Origin: Clostridium cavendishii DSM 21758
GTDB taxonomy: Bacteria; Bacillota; Clostridia; Clostridiales; Clostridiaceae
NCBI RefSeq assembly: GCF_900141845.1
Contig: NZ_FQZB01000010.1
Location: forward strand, 62,001 to 126,000
Length of the DNA: 64,000 nucleotides
Reading direction: 5' to 3'
Shown: one piece after another, positions 54,388 to 62,628 of the stretch
Layout of the letters: every line of letters starts with the position of its first letter
Numbering within the stretch: position 1 is the stretch's first letter
Made by a program: the position numbers and the translations under genes
Notes under the pieces: model-generated
Database searches by the model: none
Told to the model about the DNA's origin: nothing
What the model saw: only the letters and a program-made list of their open reading frames with translations

Positions 54388-55518
54388 ATGAAAAAGAAAT
54401 TTGCAATACTATGTTGTATAATATTTTTTATACTTGTTGGGAGTGGGTATTATTTATATTCAGTAAATTATACTAGCAGAGGATGGATAAATAATTTTCT
54501 AAACAAGAGAGAGGGTAAAACTCTAAATAAAGAATTTAATACAAAAATTAAGTCAGCAAATCTAGCTACAGACTATTCAGTAGAGAAGGCATTAGAAGAT
54601 ATTGAAACATTAAAATTAAACACTATAAATTTACCTATAGTTATCAATATACCTGATATAAAGTCAAGTAATGTTAGTGTAGACTACAACAGCCTTCAAA
54701 GAGCTCAATGGCTTTTAGACAAGCTTAAAGGGAAAAAAATAAATATTATTCTAGAACCTTATCCATGGATTGCAAATGGAAGCAAACCAGAAACCGACTT
54801 TAATCCAACTAATAAAGAAGAATTCTTTTCAAACTGGAAGAATAATGCGTTAAAACCATTGATAGATAAGATAGCTATTCCTTATAGAGTTGATGCTTTA
54901 GTTGTTGGTACAAGCTTTTCTTATTTAGAGGATATGGAGGATAATCTTTGTGATTTAGCTGATTTCTCTAGAACTTATTACAAAGGGTTAATTACTTATA
55001 GAACTAGTCAATGGGTAACAGCTAATTGGACTGATGAGGCTACAAAAAAACAAGTCGAAGAGCTTAATAAAAAATATAATCAAAAGTTAAACAATAAAAT
55101 ATTTTCAAAAGTAGACTTTATATCTATTGCATCATATTTCGAATTAACTAACAATGATGTAAATACAGTAGAGAATCTTACCAAGTCTTTGATTTCTTCT
55201 CAAAAATTTTCTAGAGGTCAAGAAATAAAGACACAGGTAAAAAACTTTTATGATAAATGGAAAAAGCCTATCTTTTTCGGAGAATTAGGTTTTCCAAGGA
55301 CAACAAAAGCCTCTATTGACCCTTGGAACCCATATGCTTCAACAGAAATAAATAATCAAGAACAAGCTAACTGTTTCGAAGCATATAGAATAACCTATGA
55401 AGCTGAACCATGGTTTTTAGGTTTTTCGTTTTTCGCAGTTGGCAATAACAACTCAGATAAAATGTATTATCCTAGCAAAGAAACAGTTGATGTTATAAAT
55501 AAATGGTTTAACTTTTAA
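54388..55518 (+). CDS. Membrane-anchored GH113-like glycoside hydrolase
   Basis: A 376-residue protein with one N-terminal membrane segment (about 5-25) and an extracytoplasmic TIM-barrel-like domain similar to GH113 (beta-mannanase) relatives. Conserved blocks include NIILEPYPWIANG (about 115-127), DALVVGTSFSYLEDM (about 170-184), FISIASYFELTN (about 249-260), and FFGELGFP (about 294-301), whose Glu is the likely nucleophile. EPWFLGFSFFAVG follows. AGGGGGAG precedes the ATG. Substrate unknown; the nearby manC remnants hint at a mannose-containing polymer, but weakly. Confidence 0.75.
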   Translation: MKKKFAILCCIIFFILVGSGYYLYSVNYTSRGWINNFLNKREGKTLNKEFNTKIKSANLATDYSVEKALEDIETLKLNTINLPIVINIPDIKSSNVSVDYNSLQRAQWLLDKLKGKKINIILEPYPWIANGSKPETDFNPTNKEEFFSNWKNNALKPLIDKIAIPYRVDALVVGTSFSYLEDMEDNLCDLADFSRTYYKGLITYRTSQWVTANWTDEATKKQVEELNKKYNQKLNNKIFSKVDFISIASYFELTNNDVNTVENLTKSLISSQKFSRGQEIKTQVKNFYDKWKKPIFFGELGFPRTTKASIDPWNPYASTEINNQEQANCFEAYRITYEAEPWFLGFSFFAVGNNNSDKMYYPSKETVDVINKWFNF

Positions 55519-55547
55519 TATATTTTAATTTAACCCTAATGGAGATA

Positions 55548-55590
55548 GCAATTATGCCTTTATTCTTATCATATATAAAGGTATAATTGC
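55548..55590 (+). terminator. Hairpin after the GH113-like gene
   Basis: GCAATTATGCCTTTAT and ATAAAGGTATAATTGC pair with one G-T. No T-run follows, so termination is uncertain. Confidence 0.4.
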
Positions 55591-55802
55591 AAATCATAAA
55601 AATAAAACTAGATTAATTATAAAATAACTACATTTAAACTTAGTCTAACTCTAATATACTTGCTACATTTGAAAGCAGGACAAATATCTAAATATAAAAT
55701 ATATTTAAAATTAATTATAAGATTAAAGAATAACATATTTTTAACTTCATTAGGTTTATCGTAGTATATTCGATATTTGCTTTATTATTTATGGAGGTAT
55801 TT

Positions 55803-56351
55803 ATGAATAGAAAAATGTTGTATAAAAGAAACAAGAAATTTAGTATTATATTTGCAATCCTTGTTATATTATCTGTTCTCCCTTTTCCTTTTCTTTTCTC
55901 AAGCAATCGTAAAATAGCATTTGGAGCTTCAGTCACTTTTCATAGTTTTTTCTCTATTGTATTATTAATTATGTTGCTAATTACAATCTATAGCTTGATT
56001 ATGAATACAAAGTCAAAAAATAAAGCTATAATCAAAACTAATATCACAGTATATATATTAGCTATAGCTGGTGTAAGCTTAATATTTTATCTTTGTATAT
56101 CAACTCTTCCAGATTACTACAAAGATATACCTAAAATTATTACTTCAGAATATCCATCAGTTGATGGTAAGTTAACTAATCTTTCTATACATAAAGGGAG
56201 AGGTTCTTCTACAAAGTTTATTATTGATGGTATAAAGTTTTCAATTGATGGCATCCCTTCTTCAGATTTTTTAGTTGAAGGAAAAAAGTATCATGTATGC
56301 TATCTACCAAATTCTAAATTTGTCATTAAAATTGAACGTTATAATGAATAA
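55803..56351 (+). CDS. Membrane protein of unknown function, 182 residues
   Basis: A protein with three predicted membrane helices (about 16-34, 45-65, 80-102) and a C-terminal beta-rich soluble part of about 75 residues (DGKLTNLSIHKGRGSSTKFI, then FSIDGIPSSDFLVEGKKYHV). The ATG at 55803 follows TGGAGGTATTT. The ATG at 55791 lies within this ribosome binding site. No family recognised. It lies between a GH113-like gene and a convergent gene, within the accessory region. Confidence 0.65.
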   Translation: MNRKMLYKRNKKFSIIFAILVILSVLPFPFLFSSNRKIAFGASVTFHSFFSIVLLIMLLITIYSLIMNTKSKNKAIIKTNITVYILAIAGVSLIFYLCISTLPDYYKDIPKIITSEYPSVDGKLTNLSIHKGRGSSTKFIIDGIKFSIDGIPSSDFLVEGKKYHVCYLPNSKFVIKIERYNE

Positions 56352-56370
56352 AATATTTTAAACTTCTACA

Positions 56371-56405
56371 AAAAAGGCTGATAGATTATCTGCTATCAAC
56401 TTTTT
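56371..56405. terminator. Bidirectional terminator
   Basis: GCTGATAG and CTATCAAC pair (one G-T) with T-runs on both strands. It serves the convergent genes at 55803 and 56443. Confidence 0.75.
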
Positions 56406-56442
56406 AATTTTATAATAATATAAAAAATAATTCCTATTGTTG

Positions 56443-57279
56443 TTAAGGCGTACGAATTTTAGCAACGCAGCCACCGCAAGTAGGTTGTATTTCATATCTA
56501 CTTAAATCTTTCTTTGTGGAAGCTTCACATATTGTAATCCAATAACTTCCATCTACAGTAGTAGTTGATCCATACTCGTCATAAAATGCAATATCATTTT
56601 GAGTAAGGTTAGGATTTTTATTTAGAAAATCTTCAACCGCTATATATACAGCTTTGTCCCAAGAGATATACGCCTTATTAATAGGTGGATAATAAGGAAT
56701 ATTTAAATTCAATTTCGATTTTGAATTATTTGAAGTAGTTTTAGCCGAATTAGATGTAGCACTATTATTCTTCTGATTATTAACACTTGCATTCTGCTTT
56801 ATCTGTGCGTTTTGTTTAGCCTGTTCCTCAGCTTCTCTGTTCTTTCTGTCTTCTTCTTCCTGTTTTTGTTTTTTTATTAGCTCTTCATATTCAGATTTTA
56901 ATTTTATAACTTCTTGTTTTTTACCATCAACCTTGTCCATTACATATGTTGAATTATCAACTATAGCATTTAATGAACCTAATGCATAGTCAAATTTGTT
57001 CTCTTTAACAATAGGTTCAACTTGTTCTAATTTTTTTAAGTTCTCTTTGCTTTTATTAATATCTTCTAATTTAGAACTCACAACCTTATTATTTTTTAAT
57101 TTCAAACTATCTTTATATAATTCTTCAGCCTTTTCGAATTCTCCATCTTTCTCAAACTTTTCAGCACTAGATAGTATCTTGTTATACTTTTCTTCATTCT
57201 TACTATGTAAATAATAGCTAGTAACTACGCCTAAAAAAATTATTAAAAGAATTAAAATAATAAATCTTTTTCGTTTCAT
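56443..57279 (-). CDS. Membrane-anchored protein with TPR-like and coiled-coil parts
   Basis: A 278-residue protein from ATG at 57279 (AAAGGGGA upstream). Membrane segment at about 5-22, TPR-like helical pair at about 30-115 (SAEKFEKDGEFEKAEELYKDSLKLK), a K/E/Q-rich coiled coil at about 130-160, and a low-complexity Asn/Ser/Lys linker. A C-terminal domain at about 205-278 contains WDKAVYIAVEDFLNK, TVDGSYWITICEAS and a CGGC motif near the end. No family recognised for the C-terminal domain. It probably acts outside the membrane. Confidence 0.65.
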   Translation of the reverse strand: MKRKRFIILILLIIFLGVVTSYYLHSKNEEKYNKILSSAEKFEKDGEFEKAEELYKDSLKLKNNKVVSSKLEDINKSKENLKKLEQVEPIVKENKFDYALGSLNAIVDNSTYVMDKVDGKKQEVIKLKSEYEELIKKQKQEEEDRKNREAEEQAKQNAQIKQNASVNNQKNNSATSNSAKTTSNNSKSKLNLNIPYYPPINKAYISWDKAVYIAVEDFLNKNPNLTQNDIAFYDEYGSTTTVDGSYWITICEASTKKDLSRYEIQPTCGGCVAKIRTP

Positions 57280-57369
57280 AAATAATCCCCTTTCATACAA
57301 TCCTACTAATATAATACCTTATTTTAACATAAAAAACTTATTATAAGCTTCTTTCTTCCCAAATGATGT

Positions 57370-57545
57370 ATAAATTTCACATTCTTTCAAAGATATTTTC
57401 TCTGACACAGCATTACTCCTATTACTTCATAAAAATCTAATTAATGCTGCAAAGCTACATAATGTAATTTCATGAAAAATCACTCTTCATAACAAATGCT
57501 TTTCTAATCTTTCGAATAACTACAAAATCTATTGAAACTTTTCTT
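57370..57545 (-). pseudogene. manC: Decayed copy of the manC 3' fragment
   Basis: The stretch is clearly similar to 53845-54018, for example TTTTCTCTGACACAGCATTA and TGAAAAATCACTCTTCATAA match closely. Small insertions and an in-frame stop break the frame, so it is a dead remnant. It lies 3.4 kb from the intact-looking 3' fragment on the same strand, which suggests that a duplication accompanied rearrangement here. Nothing else is visible in the 57280-57623 gap. Confidence 0.8.
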
Positions 57546-57623
57546 ATTTCAAAATAAATACTTATTAATCAACTTACTTCTGAATATATTATAATGTGAT
57601 TCAATATGTTTTAGGAGATAAAT

Positions 57624-57797
57624 ATGACTAACCAATATCCAAAGGTTAATTTAGATATTACAGTTATTCCACCAAAGGAACCTGATTTTTTGAATGATGA
57701 ATTTACAAGGGCCTTAGCTCAAATATTAGTTACAAAACTACCTCAATCTATTGAAGCTATAGATGAATTCATAGAAAAAATAAAAACTGATCTATGA
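57624..57797 (+). CDS. Small acidic protein upstream of the recombinase, 57 residues
   Basis: A short gene missed by length filters. ATG at 57624 follows TTAGGAGATAAAT. The product starts MTNQYPKVNLDITVIPPKEP and has a helical C-terminal half (TRALAQILVTKLPQSIEAID). It ends 18 bases before the recombinase start, so the two are very likely cotranscribed. Small open frames of this kind occur next to clostridial large serine recombinases; a directionality or accessory role is possible but not shown. Confidence 0.7.
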   Translation: MTNQYPKVNLDITVIPPKEPDFLNDEFTRALAQILVTKLPQSIEAIDEFIEKIKTDL

Positions 57798-57815
57798 CTT
57801 AGGTGGTGATTTAAT

Positions 57816-59414
57816 ATGAAGAAAGCTGCTATATATGCTAGAAAATCTAAGTTAACTGAAAAAGGTGATTCTATAGATAATCAAATTAAGCTATGCATAG
57901 GCTATCTTGCTAATATAGGTATTGATGATTATATTATTTATAAAGATGAAGGCTTTTCTGGCAAGAATACAGATAGACCTAAATTCTTAGAAATGCTCAA
58001 AGGTGCTAGAGAAAAGAAGTTTGATTTATTAATCTGCTATAAGCTTGACAGAATAAGTAGAAATGTAGCTGATTTTTCTACCTTAGTTAGTGAACTAGAA
58101 CTCTTAGGCATATCATTTATATCAGTTAACGAACAATTTGATACTTCAAACGCTATGGGAAGAGCTATGATGCTTATATGTAGTGTATTCTCTCAACTTG
58201 AACGTGAAACTATTTCTGTGAGAGTTAGAGACAATATGTATGCCTTAGCCGAGAAAGGTAATTGGCTTGGTGGTGAGATTCCTATGGGGTTTAAAAGCGA
58301 ACGAGTTTCCTTTACTGATGAAGGTGGTAAAGAAAGAAGTTATTGTATCCTATCACCCGTAGAACATGAGCTTAAAATTATACAAGAGATCTACTCTTTA
58401 TACTTAGAATTAGGTAGTTTAAGCAAAGTAGAAAAATATCTACTTACCCATAATATAAAGACAAGACGTGGTAAGGATTGGTCTAAAAATACTTTAAGCT
58501 ATATACTAAGTAATCCTGCATATGTTAAGGCTGATAATAGTATAATTAAACATTTTAAAAACAAGGGATTATCTGTTAGAGGAACCCCTAATGGAATAAA
58601 TGGTATTTTAATTTATAATAAGAAAATAGGTAAAAATGGTGGCTATAGAAATGTTGAAGATTGGCTTTACGTTATTTCTCATCATGAAGGTATTATAGAT
58701 TCTAAAAAATGGCTTTCTACTCAGAAACAACTAGCTGCAAATAGAAGTAAAGCTCCCAATATTGGTACTTCTCACTCAGCCCTATTATCAGGATTAATAC
58801 GATGTGCTAAATGTGAAAGTTATATGAGAGTTGCCTATGGTCAGTTTAATGCTAAAATAGACAAAAAGAGATTTTATTATATGTGTAGCTTAAAACATAA
58901 CTCAGGAAAAACAAGATGTGCTAATAGGAATATAAACGGCCTTGATTTAGATGCAGCAGCAATAGAAAAACTCAAGGAATTGTCTATAAATAAAGACCTA
59001 TTAATAAAATATGTTGAAAACTACAAACAAAACCTTCTAAACTCTGATGCAAATAAAGAAATTCAAGCAATAACTAATTCAATAACTCAAAATAAAGCTA
59101 TGATAAGTAACCTAATTACTAATGTTTCAATGACATCAGAGCAAACTACAGCTAAAATATTTATGGATAGAATAACTGAACTAACTAAAGAAAATACAAT
59201 GCTACAAGAAAAACTTACTACACTAAAAGAAAAATTAAGTAAAGAAGAAAATAAAACTGTGAACTATGATAATCTAATAGCTAAGCTCAAACATATAACA
59301 GATTTTGTTGATAGCTGTGATATTGATGAAAAAAGGAAGCTTATATCTTCTGTTATTAATAAGGTATTTGCTGATGGTGATACTGGCAATATTACATTAC
59401 AGTTAAAGGGGTAG
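57816..59414 (+). CDS. Large serine recombinase (site-specific integrase)
   Basis: A 532-residue recombinase. The N-terminal resolvase domain is at about 1-150, with the catalytic Ser in YARKSK (about 9) or in the following SIDNQ segment, and the motif DLLICYKLDRISRNVADFS. The recombinase domain follows at about 165-270, a zinc ribbon at about 325-375 (CAKCESYMRVAY and MCSLKHNSGKTRCANRN) and a coiled coil at about 400-480. Proteins of this kind integrate and excise phages, transposons and genomic islands. No other phage or transposon genes are nearby. A short hairpin overlaps the stop codon. Confidence 0.92.
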   Translation: MKKAAIYARKSKLTEKGDSIDNQIKLCIGYLANIGIDDYIIYKDEGFSGKNTDRPKFLEMLKGAREKKFDLLICYKLDRISRNVADFSTLVSELELLGISFISVNEQFDTSNAMGRAMMLICSVFSQLERETISVRVRDNMYALAEKGNWLGGEIPMGFKSERVSFTDEGGKERSYCILSPVEHELKIIQEIYSLYLELGSLSKVEKYLLTHNIKTRRGKDWSKNTLSYILSNPAYVKADNSIIKHFKNKGLSVRGTPNGINGILIYNKKIGKNGGYRNVEDWLYVISHHEGIIDSKKWLSTQKQLAANRSKAPNIGTSHSALLSGLIRCAKCESYMRVAYGQFNAKIDKKRFYYMCSLKHNSGKTRCANRNINGLDLDAAAIEKLKELSINKDLLIKYVENYKQNLLNSDANKEIQAITNSITQNKAMISNLITNVSMTSEQTTAKIFMDRITELTKENTMLQEKLTTLKEKLSKEENKTVNYDNLIAKLKHITDFVDSCDIDEKRKLISSVINKVFADGDTGNITLQLKG

Positions 59415-59437
59415 AAAACTATTAAATCTTCTACCCC
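59408..59437 (+). terminator. Hairpin overlapping the recombinase stop codon
   Basis: GGGGTAGAA and TTCTACCCC form a 9-base stem that contains the TAG stop. No T-run follows. It might instead be part of an attachment site. Confidence 0.4.
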
Positions 59438-59530
59438 ACATATGAAAATACTTATATCTCTTGAAGGATTTTATACATTTTTATCTAATATTACAATAGT
59501 ACTATTAGTAAATATATATAAATGTAAATT

Positions 59531-59571
59531 AAGGAGGTATTTTAGTAGAGTTATCCTACTAAATATAAATT
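59531..59571 (+). promoter_or_regulatory. Ribosome binding site separated from its start by a hairpin
   Basis: AAGGAGGT (59531-59538) lies 33 bases before the ATG at 59572. Between them TTTAGTAG (59541-59548) and CTACTAAA (59556-59563) form an 8-base perfect stem. If folded, the spacing falls to about 10 bases, which is optimal. Confidence 0.6.
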
Positions 59572-59817
59572 ATGCTAAACATAAATTCATTTATAAAAAA
59601 TGCTAAAGAAACTACTGACTATACTTGTTATAATATAAATCACCCTATAACAATATTAAATAAATATATTGATGATATTGATGATTTAGAAATTAACATT
59701 TCAAATGGCGCTAAATTAGATTTATTGTTAGATTCAATTAATAGATATTTTATTTTCTTGAATAGATGTGAAAATGTATTAAAAACATATTATAAAAATG
59801 AACTTATTAAAAGATAA
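59572..59817 (+). CDS. Hypothetical protein, 81 residues
   Basis: A soluble, mostly helical small protein (MLNINSFIKNAKETTDYTCY, later KLDLLLDSINRYFIFLNRCE). No family recognised. Its ribosome binding site is set apart by a hairpin. It follows the serine recombinase and may belong to the same mobile segment. Confidence 0.55.
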   Translation: MLNINSFIKNAKETTDYTCYNINHPITILNKYIDDIDDLEINISNGAKLDLLLDSINRYFIFLNRCENVLKTYYKNELIKR

Positions 59818-59879
59818 GTTGAGGGTATTATTACCAAAATGTAATTTTATGTTTTAAATATATTTTATAGGAGGTTTTT

Positions 59880-60080
59880 ATGAAAAAAAAATTAATTTTA
59901 TGCTCTGTATGTTCCTTTTTATATTTAGTATTACTAACATTTTTAGTATCTATAGTAAATAACAATACTATATTAAATAATAATATAAAACATTCATTTA
60001 ATGTTGCTCTAAAAATAGCTTATTTTATTGGAGTTATTGGAATTGTAATTTCAGGAATATATATTGTAGTCAAAAAGTAG
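59880..60080 (+). CDS. Small two-helix membrane protein, 66 residues
   Basis: Two hydrophobic helices (about 5-25 and 44-63) joined by an Asn-rich loop (VNNNTILNNNIKHS). A good AGGAGG site precedes the ATG by 6 bases. No family recognised. The 328 bases downstream (60081-60408) are AT-rich and hold nothing recognisable. Confidence 0.6.
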   Translation: MKKKLILCSVCSFLYLVLLTFLVSIVNNNTILNNNIKHSFNVALKIAYFIGVIGIVISGIYIVVKK

Positions 60081-60408
60081 ATTAACAATATGACATAAAA
60101 AGATTGTTCTATATTTTCAAGACATATTATATATTCCAGCACCTGGTACAAACAAAATATACATGTTATCTATACTAAAATTTAAAAACACAATAAATTA
60201 TAAATATTTATTAGCTTTTTCATTTTTTGAACGAACTTTATTATAAAAGTTAAAGTTAATGTTATTAAAAAATTTATAAGTTTGATACAACTTTATTCTA
60301 AAACTATTATTTTTATTTAACATATTTTAGACACTTATAACTCTAATTTTGATTAAACTTTATTCAAACCCTAAATAACCTATGGGAAAATGCCAATATA
60401 ATTAATAT

Positions 60409-60819
60409 CTATTTCAGTCCATAAAAATGCTCACTGTGCTTTTCTTTTCCCTTTTTAATTGCCTTGTTCCACCTCTCTAATAGTTCACTATCAAAATTAT
60501 TATTACTTAATAATCCTAAATTTTCATATATGATACCTAATTCAAAACAGTTACCAGCAAAATCATTAAGAAATAATTCAATGATTTTTAACAGTTCATC
60601 CTCTTTGACATATTTATATTCTCTATCTTTCAAGTCAAATTTACTAATTATTTTATTCCATATATCCCAAGCTGCTGGGTCGGCAGATATACAATCTAGA
60701 AATGTGCTAGGGCTTAAATCGCCAAGCAAGGCCCCTAAGTCATTATCTTTACTTTCACAATAAAATGAATCAATAAACCAAACCATTGTTAAATAAGCTT
60801 CCTTAACGCATAATTTCAT
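60409..60819 (-). CDS. Immunity-like small protein, orphan
   Basis: A soluble, acidic 136-residue protein. The middle part DNDLGALLGDLSPSTFLDCI and DPAAWDIWNKII resembles a family of small proteins (LGxLLGDxS...DPAAWxDW) often encoded next to polymorphic toxins and thought to give immunity. GGAGGGAT precedes the ATG. No toxin gene is adjacent on the 5' side: the next gene upstream is another small orphan. It is therefore a likely left-over immunity gene from an earlier toxin tip. Confidence 0.6.
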   Translation of the reverse strand: MKLCVKEAYLTMVWFIDSFYCESKDNDLGALLGDLSPSTFLDCISADPAAWDIWNKIISKFDLKDREYKYVKEDELLKIIELFLNDFAGNCFELGIIYENLGLLSNNNFDSELLERWNKAIKKGKEKHSEHFYGLK

Positions 60820-60970
60820 TATATCCCTCCTTGAATTTAGTTACTTCATTCTAATTTACTAGGTTGTATATATTGTGTTTTTATAGTATACATAAGCTAT
60901 CTAATCAATTCGAACTACAAAGTATGCTGAATTCTTTACACATCCTTTAAAAATACCTTATTATAATAAG

Positions 60971-61519
60971 TTACAACTGCGCTTCAAAGTATTCTATTAA
61001 GTCTAATATAAGCTTATCCTTCTGTTCCTTTCGTTTTAGTTCATCAAGAATACCTAAAATATCTATATTTTTAAAATCTATACCAATACATGCTCCATAT
61101 GTATCCATATTACTAAAAAGCATTTCACCAAAGGTTTCAATATATTTTCCACCAGTCTCCTTTAGGAGACGTTCAGATAATAAAAATAAATATTCAGGTG
61201 CACCCCAAGAATCTCGCGAAGCTTTACCGGTTTCTTGAATCAGATCACTTAAAAGCAGTGGTGAAACTGTAACATCGGTATTTAAACAAATATATATTGC
61301 AATTTTATCTCGAAAATCTTGGTTTCTATCTTTAAATTCTATACCATTACCACCACTCCGCGAAAAACATATTTTTAAAAAATCATTTGTAGGATTATAC
61401 TCTTCAATAAACCTTCTTATTGTGGAAATTTCTTGAGATTTATAATAGGTATCTTCTACTTCAGCTAAAATATTAAGAAAGTTTTCTTTATAATTATTTT
61501 TAGTAGATTTTTGAGACAT
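60971..61519 (-). CDS. Hypothetical protein, possible orphan immunity gene
   Basis: A soluble 182-residue acidic protein with no recognised family. Helical pattern throughout (for example EVEDTYYKSQEISTIRRFIE and ILDELKRKEQKDKLILDLIE). AAGAGGTG precedes the ATG. Its place between an immunity-like gene and manC and toxin fragments, on the toxin strand, suggests a stacked immunity gene, but this is inferred from position alone. Confidence 0.5.
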   Translation of the reverse strand: MSQKSTKNNYKENFLNILAEVEDTYYKSQEISTIRRFIEEYNPTNDFLKICFSRSGGNGIEFKDRNQDFRDKIAIYICLNTDVTVSPLLLSDLIQETGKASRDSWGAPEYLFLLSERLLKETGGKYIETFGEMLFSNMDTYGACIGIDFKNIDILGILDELKRKEQKDKLILDLIEYFEAQL

Positions 61520-61734
61520 CTAATCACCTCTTAAATAATATATTTTAAGTTTAACACTACACAAATTCAATTTCCATTTATTACTGTATTTTTATTTAAT
61601 AGATTACGCTATTGAATTATTTTATAATTTAAGGAAATACTTAAACTATAACAAAAACATAAAGGATGATGTAAAATAGCTGATTTAAACAATGAAAAAA
61701 CACTACCTCCCACTCAACTAAAAGCATAGAAGAA

Positions 61735-62139
61735 TTAGCGTACAAGTTTAGTAATAATTGCATCAGCGCGGAATACAAACATTCCACTATTCCATAAATA
61801 AGTGCCTTTTAATAGAAAGTCTTTAGCCACTTCAAGATTTGGTTTTTCAGTAAACCTAGCAACCTTAAAGCTTGATATATTTCCAGAAATTCTTTCCCCC
61901 ATTTCAATATAACCATAACCAGTTTCTGGTCTTGTAGGATTTATCCCTATGGTTACAATGCCTCTTCTTCTATCAGCAATTTCAACTGCTTGCTCTAGAG
62001 TTTCTAAATAACTTTTTTCTCCTTCTATATGATGATCTGAAGGCAATACAATCATCACAGCATCCTTGTCCTTCTTTAAAAGCTTAACTGCTGAAAGACC
62101 TATGCATGTGGCAGTTGCACTGTAAATTATATTGGTCAT
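61735..62139 (-). pseudogene. manC: Mannose-1-phosphate guanylyltransferase, central fragment
   Basis: A 134-residue open frame covering the central part of ManC: ATCIGLSAVKLLKKDKDAVM, IVLPSDHHIEGEKSYLET, TIGINPTRPETGYGYIEMG, FTEKPNLEVAKDFL, LWNSGMFVFRADAI. It begins just where TAPCIGLSA would be and stops at the very segment (MFVxRAD) where the fragment at 53683-54165 begins. The two overlap by about eight codons but differ in sequence there, so they come from different gene copies. Just upstream (about 62137-62223) a short open remnant ends in DVDYLLEHIYLK. Confidence 0.8.
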
Positions 62140-62252
62140 TTTAAATATATATGCTCTAATAAATAATCTACATCTATAACATTAGAGTCACCTATATTTT
62201 CGAATTGTTTTAATGTAGAAAGTTAATTGGAACTTATATATATTACAAAAAT

Positions 62253-62292
62253 AATAGAGCGGTATATTCTTTTATTTTTATACCACTCTATT
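62253..62292 (-). terminator. Terminator of the toxin/immunity cassette
   Basis: AATAGAGTGGTATA and TATACCGCTCTATT pair (one G-T), followed by ATTTTT on the reverse strand. Confidence 0.75.
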
Positions 62293-62350
62293 ATTACTTC
62301 TAAAATTCATTTATAGACTTATTTATTTTAAGTGTTCTCTTAATATACCT

Positions 62351-62623
62351 TTAATTATCATTTAAGTATAAGTAGTTATCAAATCCATCAAAACTATCAT
62401 ATTGCCCTTTAATAAAAATTCCAGCTGTTAGCCCAGAATATAATTCATCAAATTCTCTACGATAAGCTATTATTTTTGTTATTCTTATTTGTCTATACTC
62501 ATTTGTTTTATTATTTTTTAAATATAATATATCCTCTTTATTAAAATCCTCTATAGTTCTCCCTATTAAATATAGTTCGCCCTCTCTTATATCTACTCCT
62601 TCAATTATAAATATTTCCTTCAT
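62351..62623 (-). CDS. Probable immunity protein of the adjacent toxin
   Basis: A 90-residue acidic protein, predicted mainly beta (IFIIEGVDIREGELYLIGRT, QIRITKIIAYRREFDEL), which resembles a small beta-barrel. It starts 5 bases after the toxin stop codon, with AGGAG overlapping that stop, so it is translationally coupled. In polymorphic toxin loci this position holds the cognate immunity gene. No named immunity family recognised. Confidence 0.65.
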   Translation of the reverse strand: MKEIFIIEGVDIREGELYLIGRTIEDFNKEDILYLKNNKTNEYRQIRITKIIAYRREFDELYSGLTAGIFIKGQYDSFDGFDNYLYLNDN

Positions 62624-62628
62624 ATTAT

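Noticed and set aside
57816..59414. Prophage integration module
   Set aside because: No repressor, capsid, terminase or lysis gene is present in the window; only the recombinase and small genes are seen.
53683..62139. manC simply split by one clean insertion
   Set aside because: The two fragments overlap by about eight codons that differ in sequence, and the 5' quarter is missing, so a single insertion into one gene does not explain the pieces.
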